Assembly: GCA_964489715.1 (NCBI GenBank)
Contig: CAZBAK010000006.1
Span: forward strand, 1-61,348
DNA: 61,348 bases
Direction: 5' to 3'
Origin: Tissierella_A sp964489715
GTDB taxonomy: Bacteria > Bacillota > Clostridia > Tissierellales > Tissierellaceae
The translations under genes were made by a program, and so were the position numbers. This document shows, one piece after another, positions 45,139-54,398 of the stretch. The notes beneath the pieces were generated by a model. It ran no database searches and was not told where the DNA came from. It saw only the letters and a list, made by a program, of their open reading frames with translations. Numbering within the stretch: position 1 is the first letter of the stretch; each line of letters opens with the position of its first letter.

Positions 45139-46080
45139 CTACTCATTAATTACATATCCAATTTCAGCAGTATCATCCTTTACTTTTTCTGTCCTAGATG
45201 GTATCTGGGCTAATATAATAGCCGTAAACATTATTAAACAACCTACACTTTCTCTTAAGCTTAATCTCTCGCCCAAAATCAAGACTCCTGCAAGTACAGC
45301 AAAAACTGATTCTAAACTCATTATTAAACTGGCCATAGTTGCTTCTGTATCTTTTTGAGCTATAATTTGTAGAGTATAACCTACTCCACTTGAAAGCATA
45401 CCTGCATATAATATGGGAAGTGCACTTTTAAAAATAAGTTCTATTGAAACATCTTCAATCAATAACATAACTATACCTGATAAAAAAGCTGCAACAAAAA
45501 ATTGAATCATGCTTAACTTAACACCATTAGCTCTTGGACTAAAATAGTCTATTACCAATATATGTAGGGCATAGAAAAATGCAGATATTAAAACTAATAG
45601 ATCTCCCATTTCAATTGATATCCCTTGAGTAATACTTAATAGATAAAGACCTACAGTAGCTAAAAATACACATAACCATACTTTTATACTGATTTTCTTC
45701 CCAATAAAAATCCCTGTTAAAGGCACTATAATTATATATAAGGATGTTATAAATCCTGCCTTAGCTGCTGTAGTTGCACCAGTTCCAGTTAAGCCTAGTT
45801 GTTGAAATGACATGGCTATAGTAAGTACAATACCACATATTACTCCTCCTATTAGAGTAGACTTTTTTATATCTTTTGTTTCTTTTTTTAAGGGTATTTT
45901 GATAATATATGGCCAAAGCTGGATCAAGACCACTAAAGATAAGCCTGCTACAAGATTCCTTGAAAAATTAAATGTAAAGGCTCCTATTTCTTTTGTACCA
46001 CTTATTTGAGCAACAAAAGCAAGACCCCAAATAAAGGCTGTTAACAATAGCATTAGATTTCCACGTATTTTTTTACTCAT
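45139..46080 (-). CDS. EamA-family (DMT) transporter
   Basis: A 313-residue membrane protein with ten predicted helices in two EamA repeats. Typical segments include LLTAFIWGLAFVAQ at the start, and LIMSLESVFAVLAGVLILGERLS in the second repeat. Substrates of this family are amino acids, metabolites or drugs; not predictable here. It is transcribed away from the DUF3810 gene, sharing a 88-base divergent gap. Confidence 0.9.
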   Translation of the reverse strand: MSKKIRGNLMLLLTAFIWGLAFVAQISGTKEIGAFTFNFSRNLVAGLSLVVLIQLWPYIIKIPLKKETKDIKKSTLIGGVICGIVLTIAMSFQQLGLTGTGATTAAKAGFITSLYIIIVPLTGIFIGKKISIKVWLCVFLATVGLYLLSITQGISIEMGDLLVLISAFFYALHILVIDYFSPRANGVKLSMIQFFVAAFLSGIVMLLIEDVSIELIFKSALPILYAGMLSSGVGYTLQIIAQKDTEATMASLIMSLESVFAVLAGVLILGERLSLRESVGCLIMFTAIILAQIPSRTEKVKDDTAEIGYVINE

Positions 46081-46168
46081 ATCTTAACTCCTTTTTAATT
46101 TTCTTATACAATTAAGTATTATAAATGATAGAATATATCTATAAATAAAATAAACTATAGGTGATATA

Positions 46169-47266
46169 ATGAAAAAACCATTTGATCAAAAAGCTATATT
46201 TTTAATAATTATAAATATATTTTTAGTAGTTTTTAATTTTTCAATAGTATTTATAGCAAAAAAAGATCCTAATTTTATAGAAAAATACTATTCTAGAAAG
46301 TTTTTTTACAATATAAATAAACCCTTATCCTATATCAGTAGTAAGTTTAGTTTTTCTTTAGGTGAGATCTTAATCTTTATACTTGTTATTTTTATCTTAA
46401 TTCTCTTACTCAAGTCACTATATAATCTATTATACAGTAATTTCTATAGATCTATAGCAAATTTATTAATTCTTTTTCTTATACTTTTATCTATATTGAG
46501 CTTTTATCAAATCCTGTGGGGTTTAAACAATTATAGATTGACTATAGAAGATAATCTTAATTTGCATACTGAGGATATAGATATAGATGACCTAGCTAAT
46601 AGCTATAGATACTTAGTCTTAGAAAGCAATAAATTAAAAGAAGAAATACTAGCTAAGGACAATGAAGAAATTACAAGGGACTATATCTATAATAATGTCT
46701 ACAAAGGATTTAAAAATCTTAATAGGAAATATCCCTTTATTTCTAAAGATAAAATAATTGTTAAGCCTTTAATAGTATCTAGAGTTTTTTCCAGCAGTGG
46801 TTACTCTGGTATTTATATTCCCTTTTTATCTGAGGCCAATGTCAACTCTATGATACCAATGTTTTCTATACCCTTTACTGCCAGCCATGAGATTGCACAT
46901 CAAAGAGGTTTTGCTTCTGAAGATAGTGCCAACTTTGTAGGCTTTCTAGCTTGTTATCATTCTGATAATATTTATTTTAAATATTCTGCTTTTCAAGCAA
47001 TGATGAGCTATGTAGGGAATTCTCTATATAAAAACAACAAAGAGCTTTACTCTGAAATATCCGCTCTTAGAAACCAGGATCTATTAAATGATATAGATCT
47101 GAAAAGAAATTTTTGGAAGAAACATGAAAATAAAAAATCAAAAGAAATTCACAATAAAATAAATGATAGTTTCCTAAAAGCTAATAATCAAAATCAAGGC
47201 CTAGCTACTTATTCAAAGGTTACTGAATTATTTGTAAAAGCATATAAATTGGGTATTATTAATTAA
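46169..47266 (+). CDS. DUF3810 membrane protein with HExxH motif
   Basis: A 365-residue protein of the DUF3810 family. Three hydrophobic segments (about 10-30, 60-85, 95-120) precede an extracytoplasmic domain with FTASHEIAHQRGFASEDSANF, a HExxH motif with a downstream Glu, as in zinc metallopeptidases. Function of the family is unproven; a membrane-bound protease is plausible. It has a bidirectional terminator shared with metA. Confidence 0.8.
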   Translation: MKKPFDQKAIFLIIINIFLVVFNFSIVFIAKKDPNFIEKYYSRKFFYNINKPLSYISSKFSFSLGEILIFILVIFILILLLKSLYNLLYSNFYRSIANLLILFLILLSILSFYQILWGLNNYRLTIEDNLNLHTEDIDIDDLANSYRYLVLESNKLKEEILAKDNEEITRDYIYNNVYKGFKNLNRKYPFISKDKIIVKPLIVSRVFSSSGYSGIYIPFLSEANVNSMIPMFSIPFTASHEIAHQRGFASEDSANFVGFLACYHSDNIYFKYSAFQAMMSYVGNSLYKNNKELYSEISALRNQDLLNDIDLKRNFWKKHENKKSKEIHNKINDSFLKANNQNQGLATYSKVTELFVKAYKLGIIN

Positions 47267-47310
47267 TTTTTAACTTTTCTAGCATTGAGAAGTTGCCTAA
47301 TAAAGATTTT

Positions 47311-47360
47311 AATAGAAAATACTATATCCATAAAAATTTACAGATATAGTATTTTCTATT
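47311..47360. terminator. Bidirectional terminator between DUF3810 gene and metA
   Basis: A perfect 18-bp stem (47311-47328 with 47343-47360) around a 14-base loop, in the gap between convergent genes, with T/A tracts on both sides. Confidence 0.88.
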
Positions 47361-47413
47361 ATAGTTAGCTTGTCCTATCTTATCCATACTATAAATATAT
47401 TCTCTCTAAAGTC

Positions 47414-48331
47414 TTATTCCCCTATTAAGTCTATATTATATGGTGTTTCTTGATAAATTATATTTACCCAATTTTTAAAGAGTAAATTTGCATGTCCTCT
47501 CCATTTTACATAGGGAGTATTATCTGGATTATCATCAGGATAATAATTTCTTGGTATATTTATATCTTTACCTTGATTTACATCCCTATCATATTCTCCT
47601 TTTAGAGTAAGTGGATCATATTCAGCATGTCCCATTACAAAAATCTTGTTGTAATCATCCGTAACAGCTATATGAACTCCCGCATCCTCGGATTCAGCTA
47701 ATATTATAAGCTCATCTATCTTGTCTATAGATTCTGTGCTAATCTCAGTGTGTCTTGAATGTGGCACATAAAAAATATCATCAAAACCATTTAAAAGCAT
47801 ACAAGTTTCATGCTTTTTTCTATGTTCAAATACACCGAATATTTTAGAATCCAATTCTCTTTTGTTTACACCGTAAAAATGATACATTGCTGCCTGAGCT
47901 CCCCAGCATATATACATGGTTGATGTTACATTTGTCTTTGAAAATTCCATTATTTCTTTTAATTCATCCCAATAGTCTACATCTTCATAATCCATAAGCT
48001 CTACTGGGGCACCTGTTATTATCATTCCATCATACTTTTGATTTTTGACTTGTTTAATACTCTTATAAAAACTATTTAGATGACTTTTGGATATATTCTT
48101 TGATTCATGTGTGTCAGTATGAATAAAATCTACATTTATCTGTATAGGAGTATTAGAAAGTAACCTTACAAATTGAGTTTCTGTTTCAATCTTTGTTGGC
48201 ATTAAGTTTACTATTGCAATCTCAAGTGGTCTTATATCTTGTCTTTCCGCTCTATCTTTTCCCATAACAAATATATTTTCAAGTTCCATAGTTTCATAAG
48301 CTGGTAAATCTGTTGGTATTATTACTGGCAT
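47414..48331 (-). CDS. metA: Homoserine O-acyltransferase MetA
   Basis: A 305-residue MetA, which activates homoserine for methionine synthesis. The opening IPTDLPAYETMELENIFVM is diagnostic, the nucleophile Cys is in YICWGAQAAMYHFYGV and the His/Glu pair in GHAEYDPLTL. MetA enzymes of Firmicutes commonly use acetyl-CoA, which would match the MetY encoded upstream, but acyl choice is not decided by eye. It follows metY by 29 bases and shares the SAM riboswitch. Confidence 0.95.
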   Translation of the reverse strand: MPVIIPTDLPAYETMELENIFVMGKDRAERQDIRPLEIAIVNLMPTKIETETQFVRLLSNTPIQINVDFIHTDTHESKNISKSHLNSFYKSIKQVKNQKYDGMIITGAPVELMDYEDVDYWDELKEIMEFSKTNVTSTMYICWGAQAAMYHFYGVNKRELDSKIFGVFEHRKKHETCMLLNGFDDIFYVPHSRHTEISTESIDKIDELIILAESEDAGVHIAVTDDYNKIFVMGHAEYDPLTLKGEYDRDVNQGKDINIPRNYYPDDNPDNTPYVKWRGHANLLFKNWVNIIYQETPYNIDLIGE

Positions 48332-48360
48332 ATTTTTTACCTCTCTAATTATAAATTTAT

Positions 48361-49635
48361 TTAAGCTTCTAAAGCTTGCTTTAAATCTCCTATTATATCA
48401 TGAATATTTTCTATTCCTACATTTAATCTGATAGCTTCTGGTTTGATTCCTGCTGCTATTTGCTGCTCTTCCGATAGTTGCCTGTGAGTTGTGCTTCCTG
48501 GATGTAGTAGACATGTTCTTACGTCTCCTAGATGTACTACAGTATTGATCCACTGAAGTTCCTTTGAGAACTTTCTCCCAGCTTCAGCTCCGCCTTTTAT
48601 TCCAAATAATATCATTCCACTTGCACCTTTTTTTAGATACTTATTAGATAATTCTAGATAAGGGCTATTTTTTAATTTTGGATAGCTTACCCAATCAACA
48701 TTTTCATGATCCTCTAAAAATTCTGCTACTTTTAATGCATTTTCACAATGTCTATCCATTCTAACATGAAGAGTTTCTAAGCCTCTAAGATAGATGGATG
48801 CATTAAATGCACTCATTGTAGAGCCAAAATCTCTTAATATATGAGTTCTGGCCTTAGCTATATAGGCAGCTTCTTTAAATGTTTCCACATAGCTTAAGCC
48901 ATGATAACTTGGATCGGGATCCACCATATTCGGAAATTTACCATTGTCCCAATTGAAATTTCCACTATCTACAACTATTCCTCCAACACTAGACCCTTGA
49001 CCATCAATATATTTAGTAGTTGAATGAATTACAATATCTGCACCATATTGAATTGGTTTGCATAAATAAGGTGTTGCCACTGTATTATCTACTATAAATA
49101 CTACTCCCATATCTTTAGCTATTTGAGCAAATTTTTCAATATCTAAAACATTTATTCCAGGATTTCCTATTGTTTCAGCAAATAAGATCTTTGTATTTTC
49201 TTTAAATGCTGATTTTATTTCACTATCATCTGCCTCAGGATTTATAAAAGTCGTTTCTATCCCTATTTTTCTCATACTGGAATCCAAAAGACTAAAACTA
49301 CCTCCGTAAAGTGTATTAACAGCTACTATGTGATCTCCTGCATTGCATATAGTTAACATGGCCATAGTTGTAGCAGCCTGTCCTGATGAAACTGCTACTG
49401 CCCCAACTCCACCTTCTAGTTGAGCGATTTTATTTTCAAGTGCAGCTACAGTAGGATTACTTATTCTTGAGTACATATGTCCTTCTTTGGTTAAATCAAA
49501 TAATTCTGCTACAAAATCTGGATCCTTATAATTATATGTAGTGCTTTGAACTATAGGATATACCCTAGCTTCTCCCTCTGAAAATTCTTCTAGTGATTGT
49601 ACTAAGGCTGTTTCATCTTTAAAATTATTTTTCAT
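48361..49635 (-). CDS. metY: O-acetylhomoserine sulfhydrylase (MetY type)
   Basis: ATG at 49635 follows TTGGAGGGTG, so it is preferred over the frame start at 49650; the product has 424 residues. It is a PLP enzyme of the Cys/Met metabolism family; the cofactor Lys lies in HSTTKYIDGQGSSVGG. The family length and GLETLHVRMDRHCENA pattern fit O-acetylhomoserine (thiol)-lyase, which makes homocysteine from O-acetylhomoserine and sulfide. Controlled by the SAM-I riboswitch upstream. Confidence 0.93.
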   Translation of the reverse strand: MKNNFKDETALVQSLEEFSEGEARVYPIVQSTTYNYKDPDFVAELFDLTKEGHMYSRISNPTVAALENKIAQLEGGVGAVAVSSGQAATTMAMLTICNAGDHIVAVNTLYGGSFSLLDSSMRKIGIETTFINPEADDSEIKSAFKENTKILFAETIGNPGINVLDIEKFAQIAKDMGVVFIVDNTVATPYLCKPIQYGADIVIHSTTKYIDGQGSSVGGIVVDSGNFNWDNGKFPNMVDPDPSYHGLSYVETFKEAAYIAKARTHILRDFGSTMSAFNASIYLRGLETLHVRMDRHCENALKVAEFLEDHENVDWVSYPKLKNSPYLELSNKYLKKGASGMILFGIKGGAEAGRKFSKELQWINTVVHLGDVRTCLLHPGSTTHRQLSEEQQIAAGIKPEAIRLNVGIENIHDIIGDLKQALEA

Positions 49636-49661
49636 TTTATCACCCTCCAATATTTATATAC

Positions 49662-49688
49662 AAAAAACCCTCTAGGAAAAGAGGATTT
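49662..49688 (-). terminator. Terminator of the SAM riboswitch
   Basis: Stem AAATCCTC/GAGGGTTT followed on the minus strand by TTTTTTG, 12 bases past the aptamer and before the metY ribosome binding site. It is the off-state hairpin. Confidence 0.9.
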
Positions 49689-49699
49689 TATTAATCATC

Positions 49700-49804
49700 T
49701 TCTCATCTTTAAAAGAATATCTTTATTGGATTTAGCACCTTACATAAAATAGTAGGTTGCCGAGACTTCAAAGGGCCACTCCCTCCATCTCTCTTGATAA
49801 GAAT
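49700..49804 (-). promoter_or_regulatory. SAM-I (S-box) riboswitch of the methionine operon
   Basis: Canonical S-box sequence on the minus strand: TTATCAAGAGAG, GGAGGGAGTGGCCC, TTTGAAGTCTCGGCAACC, AAGGTGCTAAATCC and closing GATGAGAA. All four helices are recognisable. With the terminator it should shut off metY-metA transcription when SAM is plentiful. Confidence 0.97.
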
Positions 49805-49831
49805 ATATATTTAATTTTTGGTATAACTCAG

Positions 49832-49860
49832 AGTGTATATCAATTATATATATTTGTCAA
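49832..49860 (-). promoter_or_regulatory. Promoter of the SAM riboswitch/met operon
   Basis: TTGACA (49860-49855), 17-base spacer and TACACT (49837-49832) on the minus strand, about 28 bases before the aptamer. Confidence 0.7.
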
Positions 49861-49899
49861 CCAATGATTTAGAATATTCTAACAGCAGACTTAATTTAA

Positions 49900-49934
49900 A
49901 AATAGATCTAGTATAAATTTTACTAGACCTATTT
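49900..49934 (-). terminator. Terminator of the HesB-like selenoprotein gene
   Basis: A 14-bp stem with one G-T pair and a seven-base loop, then TTTTTAAATT on the minus strand, 24 bases past the selenoprotein stop. Confidence 0.8.
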
Positions 49935-49957
49935 CTTAATAACTATATTTCCTATAC

Positions 49958-50239
49958 TTAACTATCAGGATCTAATATATTTGGATAAAATCCTTTTTGT
50001 ATAAAGTTATCACTATATTTTATTTCAATATAATCATAATCATCTATTATATCTTTTTCTATGGCTATTTTGTATCCATCTACATCATAAACTTTGTAAT
50101 TTTCATCTATATTTTCTTCAAATACCATTTGAAGTCCTGCAGTTCACCCAAAACCACAATAATATAATCTCATATATTTATCTTTCAAATTTTGCTCCTC
50201 TAGTTTTTCCTTTGCTAAATCATTTATAAGTACTTTCAT
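49958..50239 (-). CDS. HesB/IscA-like selenoprotein (Sec32)
   Basis: ATG at 50239 follows AGGAGG. Reading UGA at codon 32 (50146-50144) as Sec gives 93 residues ending at TAA. Key segment is YYCGFGUTAGLQMVFEE: this replaces the Cys of HesB-like A-type proteins by Sec next to conserved Gly residues, with Cys28 nearby. HesB-like selenoproteins with a CGxGU site are a described family of unproven function; an iron-sulfur or thiol redox role is inferred. Both halves of the frame are open with normal codon use, and a SECIS-like hairpin follows the UGA. Confidence 0.9.
50116..50146 (-). promoter_or_regulatory. SECIS-like element after the HesB-like UGA
   Basis: Nine bases after UGA (50146-50144) the minus strand forms CTTCAAAT - GGT - ATTTGAAG, a perfect 8-bp stem (50134-50116) with a G-starting three-base apical loop about 18 bases past UGA. 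This meets the bacterial SECIS pattern recognised by SelB. Confidence 0.8.
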
Positions 50240-50335
50240 TGAGTAATCCTCCTCTTATTATAAGTTTTTACTAGCTTAATATATTCATACCCATATAAGT
50301 TATTTTAATTGATCTTTAAGTTCTTTTACAAAGAA

Positions 50336-50387
50336 AAATAAACCCATATCCAGTAGTTTAATAAATTTACTAGACATGAGCTTATTT
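50336..50387 (-). terminator. Terminator of the amidohydrolase/MFS operon
   Basis: A 20-bp stem (50336-50355 with 50368-50387) in which all four imperfect positions are G-T pairs, followed by five T on the minus strand, 16 bases past the amidohydrolase stop. Confidence 0.82.
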
Positions 50388-50402
50388 ATTTAAGCTTTAA
50401 AA

Positions 50403-51656
50403 TTACAGTACTAACTCAACATCATCTTGAATTGTTCTCTTAAATAGGTAATCACCATTTCTTATAGATGCTAATACATCTGCTCTAGTACGAACTGCCT
50501 CAAAAACTGATGGGGCATTTAGTACTAGGAAATTTGCTGGTTTCCCCACATCAATACCATATTTATCTTGAATATTGAGGGTTTTTGCACCATTTATTGT
50601 TACAAGATCTAATACATCTTGGATTTCAGGTAAACTCATAGTTTGGGCTAAATGAATACCATTGTCTAGTATGTTCATTAAATTACCATTTCCAAGTGGA
50701 TACCAAGGATCATTGATTGAATCTTGGGCAAAACAAACATTTATATCTTGTTCCATAAACTCTTTTACCCTAGTAAGACCTCTACGCTTAGGATATGAAT
50801 CTTGTCTACCTTGTAAATAAGCGTTTTCTGTTGGGTTGCTTATAAAATTGATTTTAGACTTTTTAAATAGATCCATCATTCTAAATGCATAACTATCATC
50901 TGCTGATCCAAATGAACAAGTATGGCTAGCCGCTGTCTTTTCTCCAATATCTTCCATCAATACAAGGGCATTTAATATTTCAATAAATCTAGATTGAACA
51001 TCATCTGTTTCGTCGCAGTGTATATCAATCATCTTATCGTACTTTAATGCTAGCTCAACAGCCTTATGCATTGACTTTTCTCCAAACTCACGAGCTAATT
51101 CAAAGTGTGGAATTCCTCCAACGCAGTCAGCTCCCATCTTAAGTCCTTCTTCTACTAGTTCTGCTCCACCCTTATATGAATACATGCCTTCTTGAGGGAA
51201 TGAAACAATTTGTATATCTACCTTGTCTTTAACTTCTTGACGAACTTCTAACATTGCCTTTAATGCAGTTAGATTTGGATCTGTAACATCAATATGTGTC
51301 CTGATTGCTTGAACACCATAGGACATTTCTTCATAAATACCCTTGTATACTCTTTCCTTCACTTCTTCAACAGTTTGGTTCTTTTTGATTTGAGGCCAAC
51401 GATTTATAGCTTCAAATAGCGTACCACTTTCACTGTCTCCTGAACCTCCACTGCTCATTCCATCTCCTGCTATAAATACATAGTCAAGATGCAAGTGAGA
51501 ATCTACATAAGGTGGGATTACAAGCTTGCCTTCAAGATCAATTACCTCATCACAATCAGCTAGGTTGTTTCCAAGTTCTTTAATTTTTCCATTTTCTACT
51601 AGAATCTCACTAGCCTCATCATTTTTGTAAATTTTAGCATTGATAAATTTTTTCAT
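50403..51656 (-). CDS. Cytosine-deaminase-like amidohydrolase
   Basis: A 417-residue metal-dependent amidohydrolase of the CodA group. Metal and catalytic motifs are DSHLHLDYVF (HxH), IDIHCDETDD (His and Glu), TAASHTCSFGS, and FAQDSINDPWYPLGNGN (Asp), matching cytosine deaminase and the related isopropylammelide hydrolases. The exact substrate is open. The MFS transporter gene is 38 bases upstream in the same direction and may import the substrate. Confidence 0.88.
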   Translation of the reverse strand: MKKFINAKIYKNDEASEILVENGKIKELGNNLADCDEVIDLEGKLVIPPYVDSHLHLDYVFIAGDGMSSGGSGDSESGTLFEAINRWPQIKKNQTVEEVKERVYKGIYEEMSYGVQAIRTHIDVTDPNLTALKAMLEVRQEVKDKVDIQIVSFPQEGMYSYKGGAELVEEGLKMGADCVGGIPHFELAREFGEKSMHKAVELALKYDKMIDIHCDETDDVQSRFIEILNALVLMEDIGEKTAASHTCSFGSADDSYAFRMMDLFKKSKINFISNPTENAYLQGRQDSYPKRRGLTRVKEFMEQDINVCFAQDSINDPWYPLGNGNLMNILDNGIHLAQTMSLPEIQDVLDLVTINGAKTLNIQDKYGIDVGKPANFLVLNAPSVFEAVRTRADVLASIRNGDYLFKRTIQDDVELVL

Positions 51657-51694
51657 TTACAATCACTCCTTAATATTTAATCTTAAATTAAAGT

Positions 51695-52891
51695 TTAAAG
51701 CTTTTCCTGTACTAATGTGTGATTATCAGTTGCTGACAATATTGTAGCCAAGGTCAATATAACAAAAGCCATAATAACAACTACTTGCAAAGAGCCTCTC
51801 CTAAATAATATACCAGATACGGAACTTCCTATCATAATGGCAAAGTTAAATGCACTTGATTGAATAGAAGTTGCAACACTTTGTCCACTTGTTACTTGTC
51901 TTGTTACAGCATTTTGAAAGATTGTAACTAAAGCTCCAAAACCTATTCCCCATAGGATAAAGTTAAGATGGCTTATTCCAGCTATTCCTCCAAATACTAT
52001 GAAAAGTAGAGCTGATACTGCTCCAATTCCCATCATGAAAGTTACTGTGCCCTTTAAGTAATCATCCAAATACTTACCTGCTATTATTACAGATATAAAG
52101 GAGCCCCCACCAAATAACAGGGTGGCCAATTCTATACCACCTGTAAAATTAATATCTTCTACCAAAAGCGCCATATAGGTAAACAAACCATAATTGGCAA
52201 TAACAGCCAGCATAGTCAAAAGTATAACTTTTTGTATACCCCTGTTTTTAATTAACTCAAATGGTGAGTTGGATCTGGTTCTTTCCTCTCCAGCTACAGA
52301 TGGTAAGAAAAATAATACTAGAAGCATAATAATGACAATCAATACACTAAGAGAGATAAATTCGATCCTCCAACCAATATTTGCTCCAATAGCTGTAAAT
52401 ATAGGATTACCTATACTTATACCTAGAGTAGATCCACCGATAATAACAGCTATGGCAAGTCCCTGCTGACTCTTTGGTGCCAACTTCATACCATAAGGAG
52501 AGATCATTGACCAAATTAAACCAGCTGCCATTCCACCCACTAGTCTAAAAGCTAATGCAACTCCATATGAACTAGTTAAGGCAATACCTAAATTTGAAAT
52601 CAAAAAGCCTCCAAGTATTAATAGCAAAATACGTTTCCTATTCATTGTAACTGTCAAGGTTGCCAATGGAATAGCTGATAATGCAGAAGCTAAGGCATAT
52701 ACTCCTAGAAGATCACCTATCTTTGTAGAGTCAACATTTAAACCCTGACTCATCTGAGGCAATATTCCAGAGGGAATATTTTGACCAACCATAGCTACGA
52801 AAGTAGTTGCTGCCATTAGTATAAATATTGGCCAAGAAAATTTTTCTCTGATTTCAGATTCAACTTTAGATTCATTTACCATTTTATCCAC
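51695..52891 (-). CDS. MFS transporter
   Basis: A 398-residue transporter with twelve hydrophobic helices and the loop signature ATLTVTMNRKRILL between helices 2 and 3. The family resembles arabinose-efflux/AraJ-like permeases. Its downstream partner is a cytosine-deaminase-like enzyme, so a nucleobase or related heterocycle is one candidate substrate (inference from context only). Confidence 0.9.
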   Translation of the reverse strand: MDKMVNESKVESEIREKFSWPIFILMAATTFVAMVGQNIPSGILPQMSQGLNVDSTKIGDLLGVYALASALSAIPLATLTVTMNRKRILLLILGGFLISNLGIALTSSYGVALAFRLVGGMAAGLIWSMISPYGMKLAPKSQQGLAIAVIIGGSTLGISIGNPIFTAIGANIGWRIEFISLSVLIVIIMLLVLFFLPSVAGEERTRSNSPFELIKNRGIQKVILLTMLAVIANYGLFTYMALLVEDINFTGGIELATLLFGGGSFISVIIAGKYLDDYLKGTVTFMMGIGAVSALLFIVFGGIAGISHLNFILWGIGFGALVTIFQNAVTRQVTSGQSVATSIQSSAFNFAIMIGSSVSGILFRRGSLQVVVIMAFVILTLATILSATDNHTLVQEKL

Positions 52892-53101
52892 CTCATTCTC
52901 TTTTATTAAATCTCTTATAGCTTAAATAAGATTCAATAGTTTTTATTGTATATTTTTCTTTAGGCTTATCCTATAAAACTAAATCTTCTCATTTTTTTAT
53001 TTTTATTAATTAGCTTTAATGGATTATACCTATTCATTATTAATGCAAGTATGGGGCCAACTTGTAAAGTGCTAGTTCTTGAGGATTAAAAGGATTTAAC
53101 T

Positions 53102-53137
53102 AAAAAAACACGTTGCATTAATGCAACGTGTTTTTTT
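53102..53137. terminator. Palindromic terminator
   Basis: A perfect 36-base palindrome with A7 and T7 ends around CACGTTGCAT, in the 355-base gap between the MFS and aldo/keto reductase genes. It should end the aldo/keto reductase transcript. The rest of this gap holds one possible 27-codon frame (53157-53240) and nothing else recognised. Confidence 0.92.
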
Positions 53138-53246
53138 AAAATCATTCTTAACTCTGCTATAAGTTGCTTTCAGATTCGCAACACTTTTTTAAAAAATGTA
53201 TTTCTGCAACACCTTTGAGTTTAAATCCTCTTACTCTCATTGTATT

Positions 53247-54257
53247 TTAATCAAATACCTCTACAACATTTTTAAGCATTTCGATTATAGGTAGATCATA
53301 GGGACATTTACTTTCACAAATTCCACATTTTATACAATCTTCAGCTCTAGGAGACATTAGGTCGTATCTAGCTTGTGACCACTCTTTAAGATTATATCTT
53401 GTATAATATCCTTCCATTAAAAAATTAGTCGGTATATCTATAGCCTGAGGACATGGCAGGCAATATCCGCATCTTCTACAAAATTCTGCTCCTAATGTAC
53501 TGGCTTCTTTTGCCAAACTTTCTTTTTCTTCCTGTGTCATCTCTCTTCTATCTATACCAGCTCTAGCATTTTGTCCTATTTGTATAGTGTTTTCCATACC
53601 AGGAATTACTAGGGAAATATTAGGATTCTCTAAAATATATCTTATTGCCAATTCTCCCTTTGATATAGCTCCACCAGCCAATGGTTTCATAATAATTACA
53701 CCAATATCTTTTGCCTTAGCTTTTTTAAATAATTCTTCACCTTGATTTTCAACTGCATTGTATGGATATTGTATGGTGTTGAAAAAATCCGTATCTATAG
53801 CCTTATTGAGTACTTCCCTACTATGTCCTGTGATTCCTATTTCTTTGATTTTACCCTGTTCTTGTAATTCTTTAACTGCCTTATAGGCACCATTTTCAGC
53901 CATGATTTGATCATATTCTTCAAAACTCTTTACATTATGAAATTGATATAAATCTATGTATTCTGTTCTAAGAAGAGAGAGACTTAAATTGAACTCATCT
54001 AATATACCTTGGTAAGTTCTACTCATAGATTTTGTAGCCAAATAAAATTTTTCTCTACCCAATTCTTCCAGTGCATAACCTATTAGTTCTTCGCTAGCCA
54101 TATAAGCTCTAGCTGTATCAATAAAATTCATACCTTGTTTATAGGCTTCTCTAAGGAGTTCTAACACCTCTTCTTTATTTAATCGTTGAGCAGGTATTCC
54201 ACCAAAACCTACAACACCTACTTCAAAATTTGTTTTCCCAAGTATCCTTTTTTCCAT
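53247..54257 (-). CDS. Aldo/keto reductase with C-terminal 2x[4Fe-4S] ferredoxin domain
   Basis: A 336-residue protein. Residues about 1-250 form the aldo/keto reductase barrel: FIDTARAYMASEELIG (Asp, Tyr), FYLATKSM (Lys), and ITGHSREVL (His). A tail holds two ferredoxin-type clusters: CRRCGYCLPCPQ and CIKCGICESKCPYD. Such ferredoxin-linked members are frequent in anaerobes; substrates are unknown. A stand-alone transcript with its own terminator. Confidence 0.93.
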   Translation of the reverse strand: MEKRILGKTNFEVGVVGFGGIPAQRLNKEEVLELLREAYKQGMNFIDTARAYMASEELIGYALEELGREKFYLATKSMSRTYQGILDEFNLSLSLLRTEYIDLYQFHNVKSFEEYDQIMAENGAYKAVKELQEQGKIKEIGITGHSREVLNKAIDTDFFNTIQYPYNAVENQGEELFKKAKAKDIGVIIMKPLAGGAISKGELAIRYILENPNISLVIPGMENTIQIGQNARAGIDRREMTQEEKESLAKEASTLGAEFCRRCGYCLPCPQAIDIPTNFLMEGYYTRYNLKEWSQARYDLMSPRAEDCIKCGICESKCPYDLPIIEMLKNVVEVFD

Positions 54258-54338
54258 AATAGATTTTACTCCTTTTATTTTAATATATTGTTTTTTCTGT
54301 TTTATATTTTACACTCACATTATATCATATTTAAATAT

Positions 54339-54386
54339 AAAAATAGACTAAGTTCCTTAAGCACAGCTCAAACTTAGTCTATTTTT
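54339..54386 (-). terminator. Terminator of the pirin gene
   Basis: A perfect 16-bp stem (54339-54354 with 54371-54386) and 16-base loop, with T-tracts, 13 bases past the pirin stop. Confidence 0.9.
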
Positions 54387-54398
54387 ATCATAGTCATT

